DNA of 64,000 bases from Acholoe squamosa (lineage: Eukaryota; Annelida; Polychaeta; Phyllodocida; Polynoidae): contig OX439036.1 of NCBI GenBank assembly GCA_949317995.1, positions 84,574,420-84,638,419 on the forward strand, read 5' to 3'. Numbering within the stretch: position 1 is the first letter of the stretch; the number at the start of each line of letters is the position of its first letter. The notes beneath the pieces were generated by a model, which did not search any database, was not told the DNA's origin, and saw only the letters and a program-made list of their open reading frames with translations. Positions 32,421-45,523 of the stretch are shown here, in pieces. The position numbers and the translations under genes are program-made.

Positions 32421-34699
32421 ACTGGCAAAAGACTGAACCATCACATGATCTCTTTGTACTCTGGCCTATACATGTACACATTCTTATGTTATGAAAATTA
32501 AATATATCTAACTACCATGATACTTTAAACAAACTTGAGAATCCATGCACATTCTGTGGGTTTTTTTTCAACTTGCAGTCATCTCCCCATAAACTCCAGG
32601 AGGTCATGGGCATAATCTCCATGAGATTATACCAATTAACCTCCTCCCAGATGTTCCAAACCTCCTCACAAATGTCCCATAATCTCTGTCCAGATGCCAG
32701 ATTGGAGAATGTGAAAATAAACCTGCAGTGAGAACAATGGACGAGGGACGAGAAAACGGAGTATAAATCCCTGATATACTCTGCATTGTAAGCTCGGTTG
32801 CCATTTTGACTGCATTTTGACAATGGAATTGTGTGTTATAATCCTTGCAACGTGCAGGAGAAGTCAAAAGCCTTAGCACGACATATCTCATCGTGGGTTT
32901 AGACCTTCAGGCTATTTCAAAGATAATTGCATTTTGGAAATATCATTAATGAGATAATTATGTATTATCTGTTTCCATTCTAAGATAGTGGGGAAAATAA
33001 CGATCTTTCCCCCCTTATAACATGAATCCCAATGAAGGCCACTATTTAGCTCTAGGGCCGTCCATTATCCAAGTGGTAGTCACCGTTCCCAGGGGAAATT
33101 CAACTTGGATCAAGGGCCCTAATGCCTCTGTGAATAGGATAAGAAGTGGGGGAGTCTGGTTACAGGCGTCTATAGTGGAATATTTTCTTTTGATCAAGTT
33201 GTAATGTGCCTTGTGTATAGGCCTGTTTGAGAAAGGTGCTGTCTAGTGGTCACAATACACCAAAGGAAGGAGGGGAATTGGATAAGACTAAGTTATCCAA
33301 CAGACAGAGAAAAATGTGCCTCAAACTAATTGCAATGTGATATCTTTTATAACAATGCATTAAGATAATACTCATTTAGAGTATCATTTCTTGCATGCTT
33401 GTCAACGCCCTCCTCATGACAAGTATCTCTCTGATAATATATTAAAGTATACTCGAAAAAAGTAATGATTACATGGAATTCTCATATCCTAAACAAAATG
33501 ATTTCCTATCAATAGGTTTGGTTGGGACGACAGAAATGACCACACAATTTTAAAGGAGATTTACAATATCATTAATTGTCCATATCAATCCGCTTAAAGG
33601 TGGATTGATATGGACAAGTAATTTCTTTAGCACATGGTCACAAAGATAAAGGATCATTAAGTTATACACAGCCAATCAATTGCACACAAATTGTGTGTTT
33701 ATTAAGCTGCAGGATCCAGACAAGGAATTGTACAAGTAAACGTGCCTGGATGGTATTTTTGAATAATGCTAATTCACATTATGAAATGCCCCTAAGTCAT
33801 CATGTACCACCCATTAGACTATTTACGATCTTTCAAAGGGAAGCAACTTTATCAAGCAGTTTTCAAATTATTGTACGTCCATTTGCTCAGAGTCAGAGTA
33901 TAAAAGACCTTTCACCCAGTCAATGTTGTAGTAAGGCAAAGTTACCTTAAATGCACCTGGCGGTCTGGAGACAATTAGGCAATAATTTGTGAGATACAAA
34001 AGCATATTTTGATTTACTGCGAATATGGTTTACATGATATGCATGCAAGCTAAATAATCCTCATTTGCAACGTCGTCTCCCTTTTGGAATCTTAGGCCTG
34101 GATTAATCAATAGCTCATATTGCGAGACAATGAGAATTTAACTCAACATGTTCCTGCATGCATTACAATTGACATTCAAAGCCAGTGGTGAATGCCAGCT
34201 GTTTTGTAAGCATCACATAATGGAATGGTACTAGAGATGCAGATTTAACATTGTAGAACGAGAAGACGTTTACACTTCTAGAAGAACATAATTATAGAAT
34301 TCCTTTTTCAAATGAAGTGATGTCCCTTTCAGGAGAATTGATATCATTTCACAACCTATGATAAGGCCGCCTGCTTCATCAGAGGGCATGCTACCGATGG
34401 CGATTTTGGCATGTGAATGCTGATCTTATCCTACTCTCGTTACAGTGTACTAACACGTATTTGCAAGTTATATGGCTCAGATTAATTAGCTTACATATGC
34501 AATAACATATATAACTTTCCCTTTCCTTTTTAGTAAAAGTGAGTATGTTCAATTAGAGCTAGGATTGAAGGTTTTTTTTGGTACAGATCAGGTAACATTG
34601 ACTAAAAATCTATAATTATTTGCCAGTGCATATCACATAAGCACCCTATCCGTTTAGACCCATTAGTCTCATGAATCATTGCCACCCAACTTCAGAAAG
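32421..34699. other. Intron sequence, nothing recognisable
   Basis: Non-coding DNA. A short inverted pair, TGTCCATATCAATCC and GGATTGATATGGACA, lies at 33577-33616. No gene is seen. Confidence 0.4.
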
Positions 34700-34862
34700 C
34701 CAAACAAGGTAGTGTCTTGGGTAACAGATACCTTAGGGCGTGAGGACACTTAGGGTGCAGACATGTAGGGTGTCAGGACACTTAGGTAGCAGACACTTAG
34801 GGTGCATAAAAAGGACAGTTAGGGTGCAGGGTGAAAATGACAAGACACTTAGACGGGAAAGG
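34700..34862 (+). repeat. Left array of GACACTTAGGGTGCA units
   Basis: Imperfect 15-20 bp units such as GGACACTTAGGGTGCAGACA repeat six or seven times, starting after TAGTGTCTTGGGTAACAG. The same units in inverse orientation lie at 37400-37560. Confidence 0.75.
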
Positions 34863-35990
34863 GATTCACTCTCTTAATAGGGGAAGGGGTTTAAAAAACT
34901 AATCATCCACATCGACTCATGGAAGTTTTATCAATGCTAAAATCAGGATTATGAGGATGCATCGATAGGGTAAGTATCAAAGGGCCCAGATTCTGTAAGG
35001 CACTTTTCAGTAGGGGTTGTACATCTGATAATAAGGGAGTGATAATTTTTTAACATCGGGGGGGGGGACTGGTAGATCTGATAAGGGAGTGATATTTTTT
35101 TAACAATAGGGGGGCTGGTGGGTTTGAGGGGGTGTTCGATATTGACCCCTTGACCAGGGGGGTCAGAATCTTTTCAACCCCTTGACCAGGGGTTTTCAGC
35201 GAAAAAGCCTGCGCATTACTATAGGTTAAAAGGGTGTACTGTGGTGTTAATTTTGAATATCTTTCAGATTCTGTAGGGCACTTTCCTTAAGAGTTTCTAG
35301 TACATTTCCCATCTAATTAAACCCTTCTGGGGGGTTCTATTCACTGGGAGGTAAAACTGACAAATTTCAGAGTTGCCAAGTGTTACGATTCTTTTTGGTA
35401 TTTACTCCTGTTACGATCATTACGAATTAACACAGCTCATCCCCTCGGGCTCATCCCCCATACTTTCACAGCTCTCCCGTCTTCACTGGCTTTCAAATAG
35501 TGGCAACTATGTAACTGAATTGAGATACAAAGAAATCACATGCATTCCTACTGGTGTGGTCAAACAATGATGTGAATTTAGCACTCTCACACCTGCATGA
35601 CAGCCATCAGCCCCCCCCCCACCCTACAAACACAGCCCAGCCACAGTCGCACCTCAAGCTAAACCACCATATTGTTATACATCTGCTGATAGAGTGGCGT
35701 CTCACACCTCTGCACGTACAAGTACACATACTAAAATAAAAGATAGAAATTGCGTTAGTTGTGCTTGCAGGGCTCCTTTGTTTCAATTCATAGAACATAG
35801 TGATAAAGTAGATTGCGGTCAAAACAAACAAATTCATAGGTCCCTGATTGATACCATACATACACTTCCATAGTAAAATGATCATTTTCTAGTGAAATTT
35901 TGGTATCAGACTTTGGATATTACGGAGTAAATTTGATATTTCTTGATTTAAGTCCACATTTGCTGATAAAAATGATCATACATGTAGTCC

Positions 35991-36859
35991 TACACTGCAA
36001 AAATGGTGTTTAGATCCTAAACACAATTCTAAACATATTCTTGCAACGTTTTTGTAATCACATTAATGTCCTAAACATGTTTAACCAAACAATGTGCTTA
36101 GCTCAACTGTTTAGAAATGTAGGTGTTTAGGTTTATGAATTTTTGTGTTTAGATGTTTAAATGATTTGATGGACAGTTAAGGTTTGCAGACATGTATGCA
36201 TTAAAAAACAGATATATTTTGTTGTTTTTTTTATCATTTACTGGGGGGGGGGCATCAACAGGTATTTACTTGTCAAAGTCTCCAAAGATGTCAGCCACAG
36301 CTATATACGTGTACATATATTACCGGTACATACTGCGAAAGAATGAGAGACTTGAGAAAGTACAACAGCTTGGCAGGAAGGACATTGTCTTATCTATTCC
36401 AGAATAACATCAAATAGGTGTCAGTCATGGAGCTTATTGATTATTTTATGGTAATGATGGTGGCATGAGGTGAATCTAGTCAATTTTCTATTGCCCTTTC
36501 TATTCACATGACATTCTATGAAATGAAACCATGATAAACATGGGATTTCGGGACATTTGTCACAACAATTGATTATAACTGTGTGCAGATAGTCCAGTCA
36601 AAGGTAGTGCTGCTACCTGGTGTGGATTCAACATCCAAGTATCTAAACATATGGATGTTTACATCTAAACACCTATTATTCAACTGTCTCAACTCTAAAC
36701 ATCTAAACATGTTTAGCGTAAATGTTTATGTAGTTAGAATAAAAGTGTTCATTTCCTAAATGTGTAGTCGATGAAACACCTAACTGACCTATATGTTTAG
36801 GTTTTAAACGTGTTTAGACCTAAACATGTTTAAAATCTAAACACCATTTTTGCAGTGTA
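35991..36859. mobile_element. MITE family 1, copy 2
   Basis: It has the same ends (CACTGCAAAAATGGTGTTTAG inverted), TA flanks (35991-35992 and 36858-36859) and the same internal order as the copy at 7-908, in the same orientation. It is about 33 bases shorter. Confidence 0.88.
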
Positions 36860-37399
36860 TGTATCTTTTTTATCCGTCATTCTATTGAACCTATTATTTG
36901 ATGATACATTTATAACGTTTAGATATCATTCTTTATTCTAAGTCTATCAAAAGTAGCATTGCTCTTCACTTTACTGCCATAGTTGATGTTGCTTTACACA
37001 TGGATACATTGTTTGGGATATTATGTTGATATAACCCACCCACTCTGAGAAGAAATTAGCCACATCGTCCGTGGTTTTGGCCACATGGCTTTGGTCCACT
37101 TAAGTCTTTAGTTCACATTGTCTGGGAATCGTTTCAGATCACCCTTTGTAGCAGTTTAAACTAAAATGACAAAATAGTAGGAAAAAAGTACATTATAAAT
37201 CTAACTGGCCTAATGACTTAGGAGTTCTCAGTAAACCTCTGAGAATTAACATGAATGCACTGCCTGCTTTTGATATCACCCCCCCCCCCCACCTTTACCC
37301 CATGACAATCACGGATCTGTCCCTGAGGAATGCACAGTTTTACACATGGGCCCAGACTTAGGGAAAGATACACAATAAGCTTATAAATCCAGACCCTTT

Positions 37400-37560
37400 T
37401 TATTTTGCACCCTAAATGTCCTGACCTTGCGACTTATGTGTCCTTGTACCCTAAATGTCCTATGGTTTGCACCCTACACGTCTTAGCACCCTATGTGTCC
37501 ACTAGCATGCACCCTAAGTGTCTGCACCCTAAGTGTCCCTGCTACCTAAGACACCATGTT
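37400..37560 (-). repeat. Right array of GACACTTAGGGTGCA units
   Basis: At least eight imperfect units read as TGCACCCTAAGTGTC on the plus strand. It is the mirror image of 34700-34862. Confidence 0.75.
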
Positions 37561-37919
37561 TTAGTTGGCACCATGGAGGGATCACCATATTATATGCAGG
37601 GATAATGAGCATCTGGTGTGGGGAATCATCTCCAGGCTGCTTTCTCCCCACGATTTATCAGTTCTGAATATGAAATAATTAATAAAATACCTTACAGAAC
37701 ATGCATCCACCATTATGAAACCTATTATTCTATATAATAAGGTGAGGGAGACCGAAAAGGTTTTGAATGGCACTACTTTTCATTTCATATCCTGGGTGTT
37801 TTGTCATTTATTCATAAACAAAAACCTTTAGGGTTATTTTTTACAATAAAACCTGTGATGGTATCGTGTATTTTACACTGAAATTAGAAAGGTCCCCAAC
37901 AACTTAAATGCGATCGATG

Positions 37920-37956
37920 CTAGTGGACTATCGATGTTACATCGATAGTCCACTAG
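37920..37956. repeat. Perfect 18-bp hairpin with one-base spacer
   Basis: CTAGTGGACTATCGATGT and its exact complement are separated by a single T. Confidence 0.95.
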
Positions 37957-38015
37957 GCCCCCGTCGCAGAAATTTATGTAGGAAATGTATGGCGTGACAG
38001 AAGCCAAGTGGACAT

Positions 38016-38615
38016 TAGATGAGGCTCCACTACGTGATTCTCGCAGAGAATGGCAGCTATTCTCAGAAAATGGGACACAAACACAGACTAAAGAGTGTTA
38101 TTTGTTATCATTGCAAGGTAGAAATTGTATGTTGAGGGAGCTATTTGTTTATCTGGGGATGTGATTGTGTGCAATCTGAGGCATGCTTGTGTTGTCAAAA
38201 AGATGTTCTTGTTTACTAAATCAAGCAGATGTTATGTAAATATTGCAGACTTTCACATTCGGCAGTCTCTGCAATTCGAAATCAGACAGGTTTGATTTTA
38301 CAGGACAGGTTGTTGTCAGACTTCTTTGTTGTTATGTACATCATACTGTGTTTTTGTTGATACAGCAGTTCTAAGAGGGCCATCAACCCCTACCTGATCA
38401 GTGTGACATCTCAGTCACAGGTTTGCAGTAAATGTAAACAGAAGTACTGGTAAACACACTCCCTGTGGTTACATTGAACCCCCAAATCTTATGTTTACAA
38501 TTTTTTAAATCTCATCTTTACAGTTTAGGATTGTCAACAGCCTATACCTTAGAAACTGTCTGAGTAACATTTCGTCAGAATGTTCCAAAACATCGCGTAG
38601 TGGAGCCTCCACTTA
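38016..38615. mobile_element. MITE family 2, copy 2 (inverted)
   Basis: TA-flanked. The ends AGATGAGGCTCCACTACGTG and CGCGTAGTGGAGCCTCCACT are inverted repeats. The interior is the reverse complement of the copy at 2507-3086 over long stretches. Confidence 0.87.
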
Positions 38616-39767
38616 TGGTTTTAGTGGTGCCCAAGAATACTATGTTCATCCTTTTATTTTGTCTAACCGTTATTCTATCTATATATTTCTTTCTTGGGCC
38701 CCACCTCCAAAAGGAAAAGAAAAGAAACAACAGGAATATATACATTCAATTTACATTATTTTGCACACAATACTGTAGCAATCATATTACAATTCATGGT
38801 TTTCTCTGGCATAGGGCGGGCTACATCTCATCGGCAGGGTCGCGAGATTTGCCTCTCACAATACTTTACCCCCTTATTCATTTCCAATACCACCACTCAT
38901 TCACCACTTCCATGCATGCGTTTGGCTAACTTGATAAAACAAACAAGATAGTGTATTGTTAAATGTCATAGTTGACAGCATGGTGAGGTACTCACCTATT
39001 TAAGGTGCTATCTCCCGGCTATCATTCATGGGCTTCTAACATTGGTGGGATATAACAATCTTATTTATACACTTAGGAAAGTGTTTCCCTATGATTATTC
39101 ATTATCAGATTACTGGAAAAGGAGGGTACGAGGAAAATTAAACCTGTTTTTAAAAAGGAGTCATCTGTTCGAAGGCACATATTCATCAACCACTATAACT
39201 GATTTGATGATAATAACGGTGGCGTTGGCTGCGTGAGCATAGAAGTGATGAAAAGAAATCATTAAGTTCATTATGTTAGATTTACTTGTAGGTGAGCTAT
39301 TTCATTCATGAATAAGCATATCAAAGGGTCGAGCAAGATTAAATTACCATGCATTTCTTTCTGATAACTAGAAAACAACCGAAGTCCCTTTACATTTCCC
39401 CTTTTACTACCATTTTGCTGGCATCCGCATCCACACTAATGTACCTTGTTCTCAGAAACCATTCAGTCTATGTGAATATGTTGAGAGTACTAATGGATAT
39501 ATGTCCCATTTATGACAGTATAGCAGCTAGTAACCTGATGCCTTAATACAGTTTAGTTCTGCAGGCTTTGAACGGTTGGATCGTGGGTTAGCATTAAGCA
39601 TTGTCCATGCTCTACAAGTTGTCTGATTTTCCCTCAAAGCAGGCCTATATTTTATGTACGGTGTCAGACATACAAACTAGTCTATAAACGACAAGGCATC
39701 TTTGACTCAACCAAACAGGCACGGTCCGACACAGTTTCCATGCTTATTCCCTAGGTGTGGGATATCA

Positions 39768-39770
<3 letters not shown>
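38616..39770. other. Intron sequence, nothing recognisable
   Basis: No ORF, repeat end or RNA gene is supported. Confidence 0.4.
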
Positions 39771-39815
<45 letters not shown>

Positions 39816-39858
39816 TATAAATATAATATATATATATAAATATATTATATATATATAA

Positions 39859-39923
<65 letters not shown>
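39771..39923. repeat. Interrupted (TA)n microsatellite
   Basis: About 150 bases of TA with regularly spaced AAATATA interruptions. It causes a spurious Ile/Tyr ORF. Confidence 0.97.
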
Positions 39924-39928
<5 letters not shown>

Positions 39929-42829
39929 TTAAGCCAGTTTGTGATGAACTGGACTGGGCTTATGGGTTTCACTTTCGAGGTTTTAATGAGGAGAACCAAG
40001 AAATGTATTTACTTCCTAATTACATGCATGGCATGCAACCTATGTCTCTCTACATTATATAGATTAAGCCCCCTCGCCCACACAGTTGCCTGTTTTGTAT
40101 CTAGTTATTTTACTGTTAATTACGCCTCTTCAGATAGGGAACTACTGGACATCCCCGGCAGCAGTCGCAAGGTGGTGAAGTGTATTTATGGCTAGGGGAC
40201 CAACCTGAAAGAAGAGGGGGGATGCATAACCCACACCCTCCAAGGGCTCCGCCATCACTATGAATTCCTTAAGAAGAAAAGAAAACAAATATCTAATGAT
40301 AAAATTATACTTTTGTCTGGAAAATATCTCCGTTTCCCTTCTGTAAGCTGTTATCATTTTCATTTATACTAGACGGCAAAGTGTTCTGTGATGATAATGA
40401 ATCATTTGTCTTATTACCACTATGATCCCACACCCACGCATCCCATTTAGAAAGCAGTAATGATATTAATCCCACCTCAAACTTGTCTTCTCAGTCAAGT
40501 TTGTATCTTCTTTGCCTACAGTTTCGTTTTGTATGTGGTACATGCAATTATACATCCTGATTGATGGACGCGGGGGGGGGGGGGAAGCGGGAGACAGGGA
40601 CGTGGTCTGTTTGAAGACCTTTTCACTGATTCTCTACACATATTCACCCTACCGTGGTTACTTTTCATCAATGTCACTTAGCTGAGCTCAGGAGGAGAGT
40701 TCGAGCTAGAACATAACGAAACGTACTGGGCCCAAAAGAAATATTGTTTCATTTTACAGGGTCTGAAAGCCTCCTGATGATAACTGTAACTTGTTGTAGG
40801 AGCAATAGTAATTTGGACATAGTTTTGACCTCATGTCCTCACCACGACACAGATTGTTCCCATTGTTAAATCAAGATTTGCTGAGAATACTTGAATCAAG
40901 TGGTTGTACAAGCGGGGAACCTCACTATTTTGTTCATTAACTAATGTGGGTACATCATATTGATCGGCCACATGGCAAGGCCTATAGTGGATAACTTTCA
41001 AAATGCTGCTGCTTTATGTTGCTGATGCAGTGATTTATTAAAACAGAATTGGTGGTGTCCGATTTACCAAGGCAATAGTTTAACAAAAGCATTCATATGA
41101 CAGGGTATTAAACAAGACGGATGCGTGCCATTGTGTGAACAGACCTGGGCTAAAACAAATACTTGGAAGATCAGTTTTGGCCCCTTTGCAGAGCTTTAAT
41201 TACAAATCTGAGCCCAAGGCCTTGCCTGTGTTGGATATTTTATGAGACTGTACGTAGGTAACAGTCTGGGGAATGCTGTGTTGATGGGATGAACCCCTTC
41301 AGTTGTCAACTGCCTCTCTTTCTTCCATACACATTAAAGCTGTGTACTTTGCTGCTCACTACAAATCATGTATGGTGAAACATTTATGTCGAGAAGGTGC
41401 CATACTACAGAAACGTTCCTCAGAGCTGTTTATAAGCTTCACGATGGGCAACCTAGTAATCTACATTTGGAGGTATTAGCTCGAATACCTGTGAGCTACT
41501 TAGACAGTATGCCTACTATCATGCATTACGACTAGATCTTGTCCTGAACTGATTGCATATGTACCAAAATGAAGGTGCTGTGTCCATCTGAGAATAAAAA
41601 AAAAATAGTCCAAGCCCTTAAGTAGCATTTTGTTGAAATATGCGGACGCAGTATCAGAACATATTGCTGATGTTAAGGAATAGCGATGGCTTTGAGTCCA
41701 GATCCAAATGTCTCCATGTTGATTGACTCCAGGGCCTATACCATTTCATCTAACAGAATAACTACATACAACATGATCCCCAGTAGAGATGTCAACCATA
41801 CACATGCCCTATTTCTTAAAGATGGGTTAGGAGCTAATCTTTGAGACATAGTAATTACCATAATTGTACATGTTGTGTCTGGACTCATAACTACTGGTAT
41901 ATTTGTTACCAATTTAGGGACATGTTGCAATTCTTACCATCGGTAACCCGAGAATAGAGGTTAAATGCGGAGGTTCTGATATTGGCCACAGGTGGCATGA
42001 CTGAGCCACTATCAGAATTCCCCATAGACTATGTATAACATCATCTGGGTTGAAGGTACCCCAATAATGAATCGGGGAGGGTCCCCACAATTACTACAAA
42101 TACAGCATTCACAATTTCCAGACACTTATAGCCATAAGGTTTCCCCACACACTTTACCAACATGAATCAATGAAAAATATAAAATCAACCTTGGGGTTTA
42201 TAGCTCATACCCCATTTCTAAATATAATACAACCCTTGAATTTGAATACACCGAAATACAAAGCTTGTAGGTAATGGTTTCTGCAATTGTCACTTGTCTT
42301 TTGCTAAGGACTACTGCTTAAATTATCAGTAGAACCACTGTCCACAGCTTGTTCTCCTCTGGTACTAGAGGAAGCTTGAGCTTATTTTGATCCACCCTCC
42401 CTTCCCTCAGTCGAGACATTGAATTCAATGCGTCATTATACCTAAATTAATTTTGATTGGGGGAGGGGGGGGGTCGGTCGGTGGTGATGGATGAAAATTT
42501 ACGTTGGCTCCCCATTTAGATTGAAGGAATGAGTCGATGTCCTGAATCTCAACTTTAAAGGTCATGGTCACCTTGAATCAACCTCAGCAACAAACACTTA
42601 ATGCTGCACAGGGCCACTACAGCTGAGGAAATAGCTATAGGCTGTTAGACACCCAGTAGAGTAGTGATTTAACCGGTCGAGTTTCAGCCACATGCAGTCT
42701 ATGGGGGCACCTTATTCTATGACTATTTCTTCATCCCCAACATAAGGCCACCTTCTATATATCTGTAAATTGATGTTTTGTCAAATGTTATATTAGTAAA
42801 GCCCATTTTATATAGCTAGGACCACTCAC
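39924..42829. other. Intron sequence up to the TM1-TM3 exon
   Basis: About 2.9 kb without a supported feature, apart from G-runs near 40571 and 42461. Confidence 0.45.
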
Positions 42830-43149
42830 CTCTCAGCAGTGACGGCGGTAAGATTTAAGATTGAAGCCACAGCAGAGAGCATCTCGGCGAAGCCTGAGAC
42901 TTTACAGAGCACCACACCACCAACCCAGGTGGTGGCCATCTTGACTGCAGCTTCATAGGGCACAAAGACCAGCAGGAAGACCAAGTCAGCCACGGCCAGA
43001 CTGACCAGCAGTGATGACGTCACATTGCGGGACTTCCGGTCCACCAGCATGGAGAAGACGACCAGGGCATTACCAATGACACCAACCACGAAGGCAGTGG
43101 CATAGGTGAGGGAGGTTGGCAGGAAGGCTGGGTCGTCCGACCACTGTGT
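42830..43149 (-). CDS. GPCR exon: N-terminal end, TM1, TM2, ECL1 and TM3
   Basis: A 320-nt exon, phase 0 in and phase 2 out. TM1 is YATAFVVGVIGNALVVFSML with the GN pair. ICL1 is DRKSRNVTS. TM2 is LLVSLAVADLVFLLVFVP with the sodium-site aspartate. ECL1 carries the conserved Trp (TTWVGG), then LCK, the disulfide cysteine. TM3 runs to TAVTAER. The exon ends inside the arginine codon (AG, donor GTGAGTGG), and the base G of the next exon completes it. The acceptor CTCTTCCCTTACAG at 43150 gives a start at TQWSDDPAF. The frame also stays open to an ATG at 43197, so a start without splicing cannot be excluded, but the acceptor looks strong. The extracellular N-terminus is short or continues in an exon to the right. 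Confidence 0.95.
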
Positions 43150-44426
43150 CTGTAAGGGAAGAGTAGAGACTTCATAACAGTGGTTAAGACGATTCATAAA
43201 AGGTCTGGCACAATAGCGAACGCGACAATTTTCATGAAAGAACTATATATGTGTCTTAAACAATATCTGCAAGTAAAGGTCAAATCAGGGAAAACGGGTC
43301 TGAAATGTCCGCGAATTTGGATGTCACCGGACCGCGGGACTGGACTCTATCTTGATGATATTCTAAACGACAAGGGTTCTCACCTCAGTTGTGCCTACCC
43401 CAAAACCCACTACAGTTAACATTTACAGACCACTTTCTCAAGCATATCTGAAGGATATTAGCAGTGGCTCCCCTTTAAAATTCATATGTTTGCGATAGTG
43501 TAAATTACAGTGATATACGGGGTTTCCAGCTGAAAATATCTTAATGTTTTGATGCTTGTGTCTATCAAATTCAGAAGAGTTCTGCAAGGCCTCTTACTCA
43601 GCACAGGCTCTCTTTAGATGATATAACATACCCCTCTAACAGATGCCAATATGCCCCTGCATTTCTAATCACACGCATTTTCTGACCATTTTCAGGTAGT
43701 GGGATTTACGTTAACAAGGACGATTTTTCTTAAATATGGAGAGTTAAATACAATCCTAATCCCAAAAATATCGTTTAAAAGGAAATGGAGATTCGTTCGT
43801 GGGGAGAAGGGTTGAACCGTTCTTCAAAAGATTCATATGTGACAGAAATATGATACATAGACTCTGAAGATAATATGCATGCCACATTAAAAAAGGGGAA
43901 AAAAGAAAATGTCCTTCTGAATCAATCTGTCTAGATTCCCGAGGCGGTCGTAGATGCACTATATCTATGAAAGGCATTATAGTAACACATATATATCCTC
44001 TCGTGATCTGTGCCGTGTGATGAGAGACCACAAGAACACAACTTAACCTAAAACTACTCTTACAAACATTCACCCATTGGCATTAGTCTAAAAGCAGGGT
44101 TGACCCACGAGCTATGCTTTGATGTAGTCGCCATCAGCTCTGGCTCTTTAGATTCACATCACCAGGTCTTTTTATAGAAAAAAACTACATTCAGTAAGGT
44201 TTAGCTGCGTGCCAAGGGGTAATGTCAGTGTTTCTTGGCATCATGTTGCCAGCATGATTAAATCTCAGGCCCACTTCAGAAACATTGAACTGTAAGTTGA
44301 GCCAATTCACCCGACTAAATCAAATGAAGGGGTTTGAATGTTTTCAAGCACTTGAGGGACCCTCAATAGTGAGCTCCACATGTCACATCTTGATTTAAAG
44401 AAATACTCATGTCACTTAAATCCCAA
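43150..44426. other. Upstream intron or 5' flank, nothing recognisable
   Basis: I looked for an N-terminal receptor exon on the minus strand and could not support one. Confidence 0.45.
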
Positions 44427-45210
44427 CGTTCCATGACACCCCCAAGAACCTACCATGTTCTATGTCGAACTTTTAAAAAGAAATTCCTCATGTTATGTCA
44501 CTTATCTATTTCCTCATGTCACATAAAGTCCTACCCAGAGGCAGAAAGGTATACTTTTCAGTAAGATACTAATGATTTGAGTCTTTTTTCATTCCCAATC
44601 CGCAGCTTCTGATTTTCTTGGGGCTAATTTGCGTGCTTTCTAGTGCATAATATTTAGGGGTCGAATCCCATGTGATGAATTAGAGCTCTTAAATCTCTGC
44701 GATTTACAACCTCTTGCGATTTTGGCCTCTACCTCAAAACAGATATAAAGTTAACAGCAGGGAGTATAGAACACAAGCACATTTATGAGTTTTCTTGTGG
44801 ACGTTTATAAAACGCATTGATTAATGTTTGAATACCTGTATTCAATGTCTAAAAATTTCACCAGTCTGTTTTTACTCCCCTTGTAGTTATGTCTGTTGCG
44901 ATTTTCAAGTAGTCTCTGAAAACGGATTTTAGAGCTCTAATTCACCATGTGGAAATTTGCCTTTAAATATGCACTAGAACATACTTTTTGGAAGTGCTTC
45001 TACAAGTAATTGAAGTGTGACTTAATTATGGGGAGTCGGTCTGAATACTGGATCCCATACTGAGTGTGCGGTGACGGTACTACTATGAAGCTCATGGTTA
45101 AGTGGTTTGGGTAGGAATCTTTGGTGACAGCTGCCCGAAATTCCCCTCCATTATTCATGAAACTTAACAATAGCTTCTTGTAATGCAGTGTTGCATTCAT
45201 TAAGCCAAGC

Positions 45211-45239
45211 GCTATACGCCCGAGCTGCTCGGGCGTATA
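45211..45239. repeat. CTATACGCCCGAG hairpin in unit 1
   Basis: CTATACGCCCGAG and its exact complement around CTG. The copy in unit 2 (46502-46530) has two arm mismatches. Confidence 0.9.
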
Positions 45240-45428
45240 GTACCCTTATATGCCCGAGCAGGGTACACAGGACTTTTCCATACATGTGACAACCAATTCA
45301 TACACAGGACATATATAACATACACAGGATTTTAGACTTTTCGGCTTATACACGGCACTCTACCCGAGGAACAAACATGGGACATTTTTTGGCCTATACA
45401 CAGGAACATTTGGAGGGCCATACATGGG

Positions 45429-45523
45429 ATGTGTGGACATACAAATGCCATACACGGGACAGGGGAAGGGGGACAGGGGAAGGGGGATAGGGGAAGGTGG
45501 ACAGGGGAAGGGGGACAAAGGAA
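45429..45523. repeat. GGACAGGGGAAGG short tandem repeat
   Basis: G-rich units of 12-13 bases at the end of duplication unit 1. A longer version ends unit 2 (46750-46835). Confidence 0.85.

Larger units (their letters stand above)
34700..37560. mobile_element. Possible 2.9-kb element bounded by inverted repeat arrays
   Basis: The two arrays of GACACTTAGGGTGCA units face each other. Their outer ends match (GTGTCTTGGGTAACAG against GTGTCTTAGGTAGCAG). MITE family 1 copy 2 (35991-36859) is nested inside. No transposase is seen. Two independent inverted copies of one repeat would look the same. Confidence 0.45.
1419..43149 (-). other. Span of a class A GPCR gene (partial, five exons seen)
   Basis: The five exons lie in order on the minus strand: 42830-43149, 12830-12953, 5742-5977, 3212-3326 and 1419-1544. 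Together they give 921 nt, exactly 307 codons without a stop. Each has an AG acceptor and GT donor, and junction phases agree (2, 0, 2, 0). The intron lengths are about 29.9 kb, 6.9 kb, 2.4 kb and 1.7 kb. The product carries GN in TM1, LAVADL in TM2, a TM3 cysteine and an ECL2 cysteine for the usual disulfide, ERY at the end of TM3, and CWGP in TM6. Features such as RKQVIKML before TM6 and VHPMKAR after ERY recall neuropeptide receptors of the TRH/neuromedin U/CCK-like group. The ligand cannot be called. TM7 is outside the window. The 29.9-kb intron splits the arginine codon of ERY, a site where introns recur in rhodopsin-type receptors. Confidence 0.92.

Noticed and set aside
34700-37560. Interstitial telomere repeats, because the units contain TTAGGG
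   Set aside because: The units are GACACTTAGGGTGCA with variable spacing, not (TTAGGG)n.
43150-43197. Start of the receptor at the ATG at 43197 without an intron
   Set aside because: Possible, but a strong pyrimidine tract with TTACAG sits at the exon border, so an upstream exon is more likely. Kept as an alternative in the exon entry.
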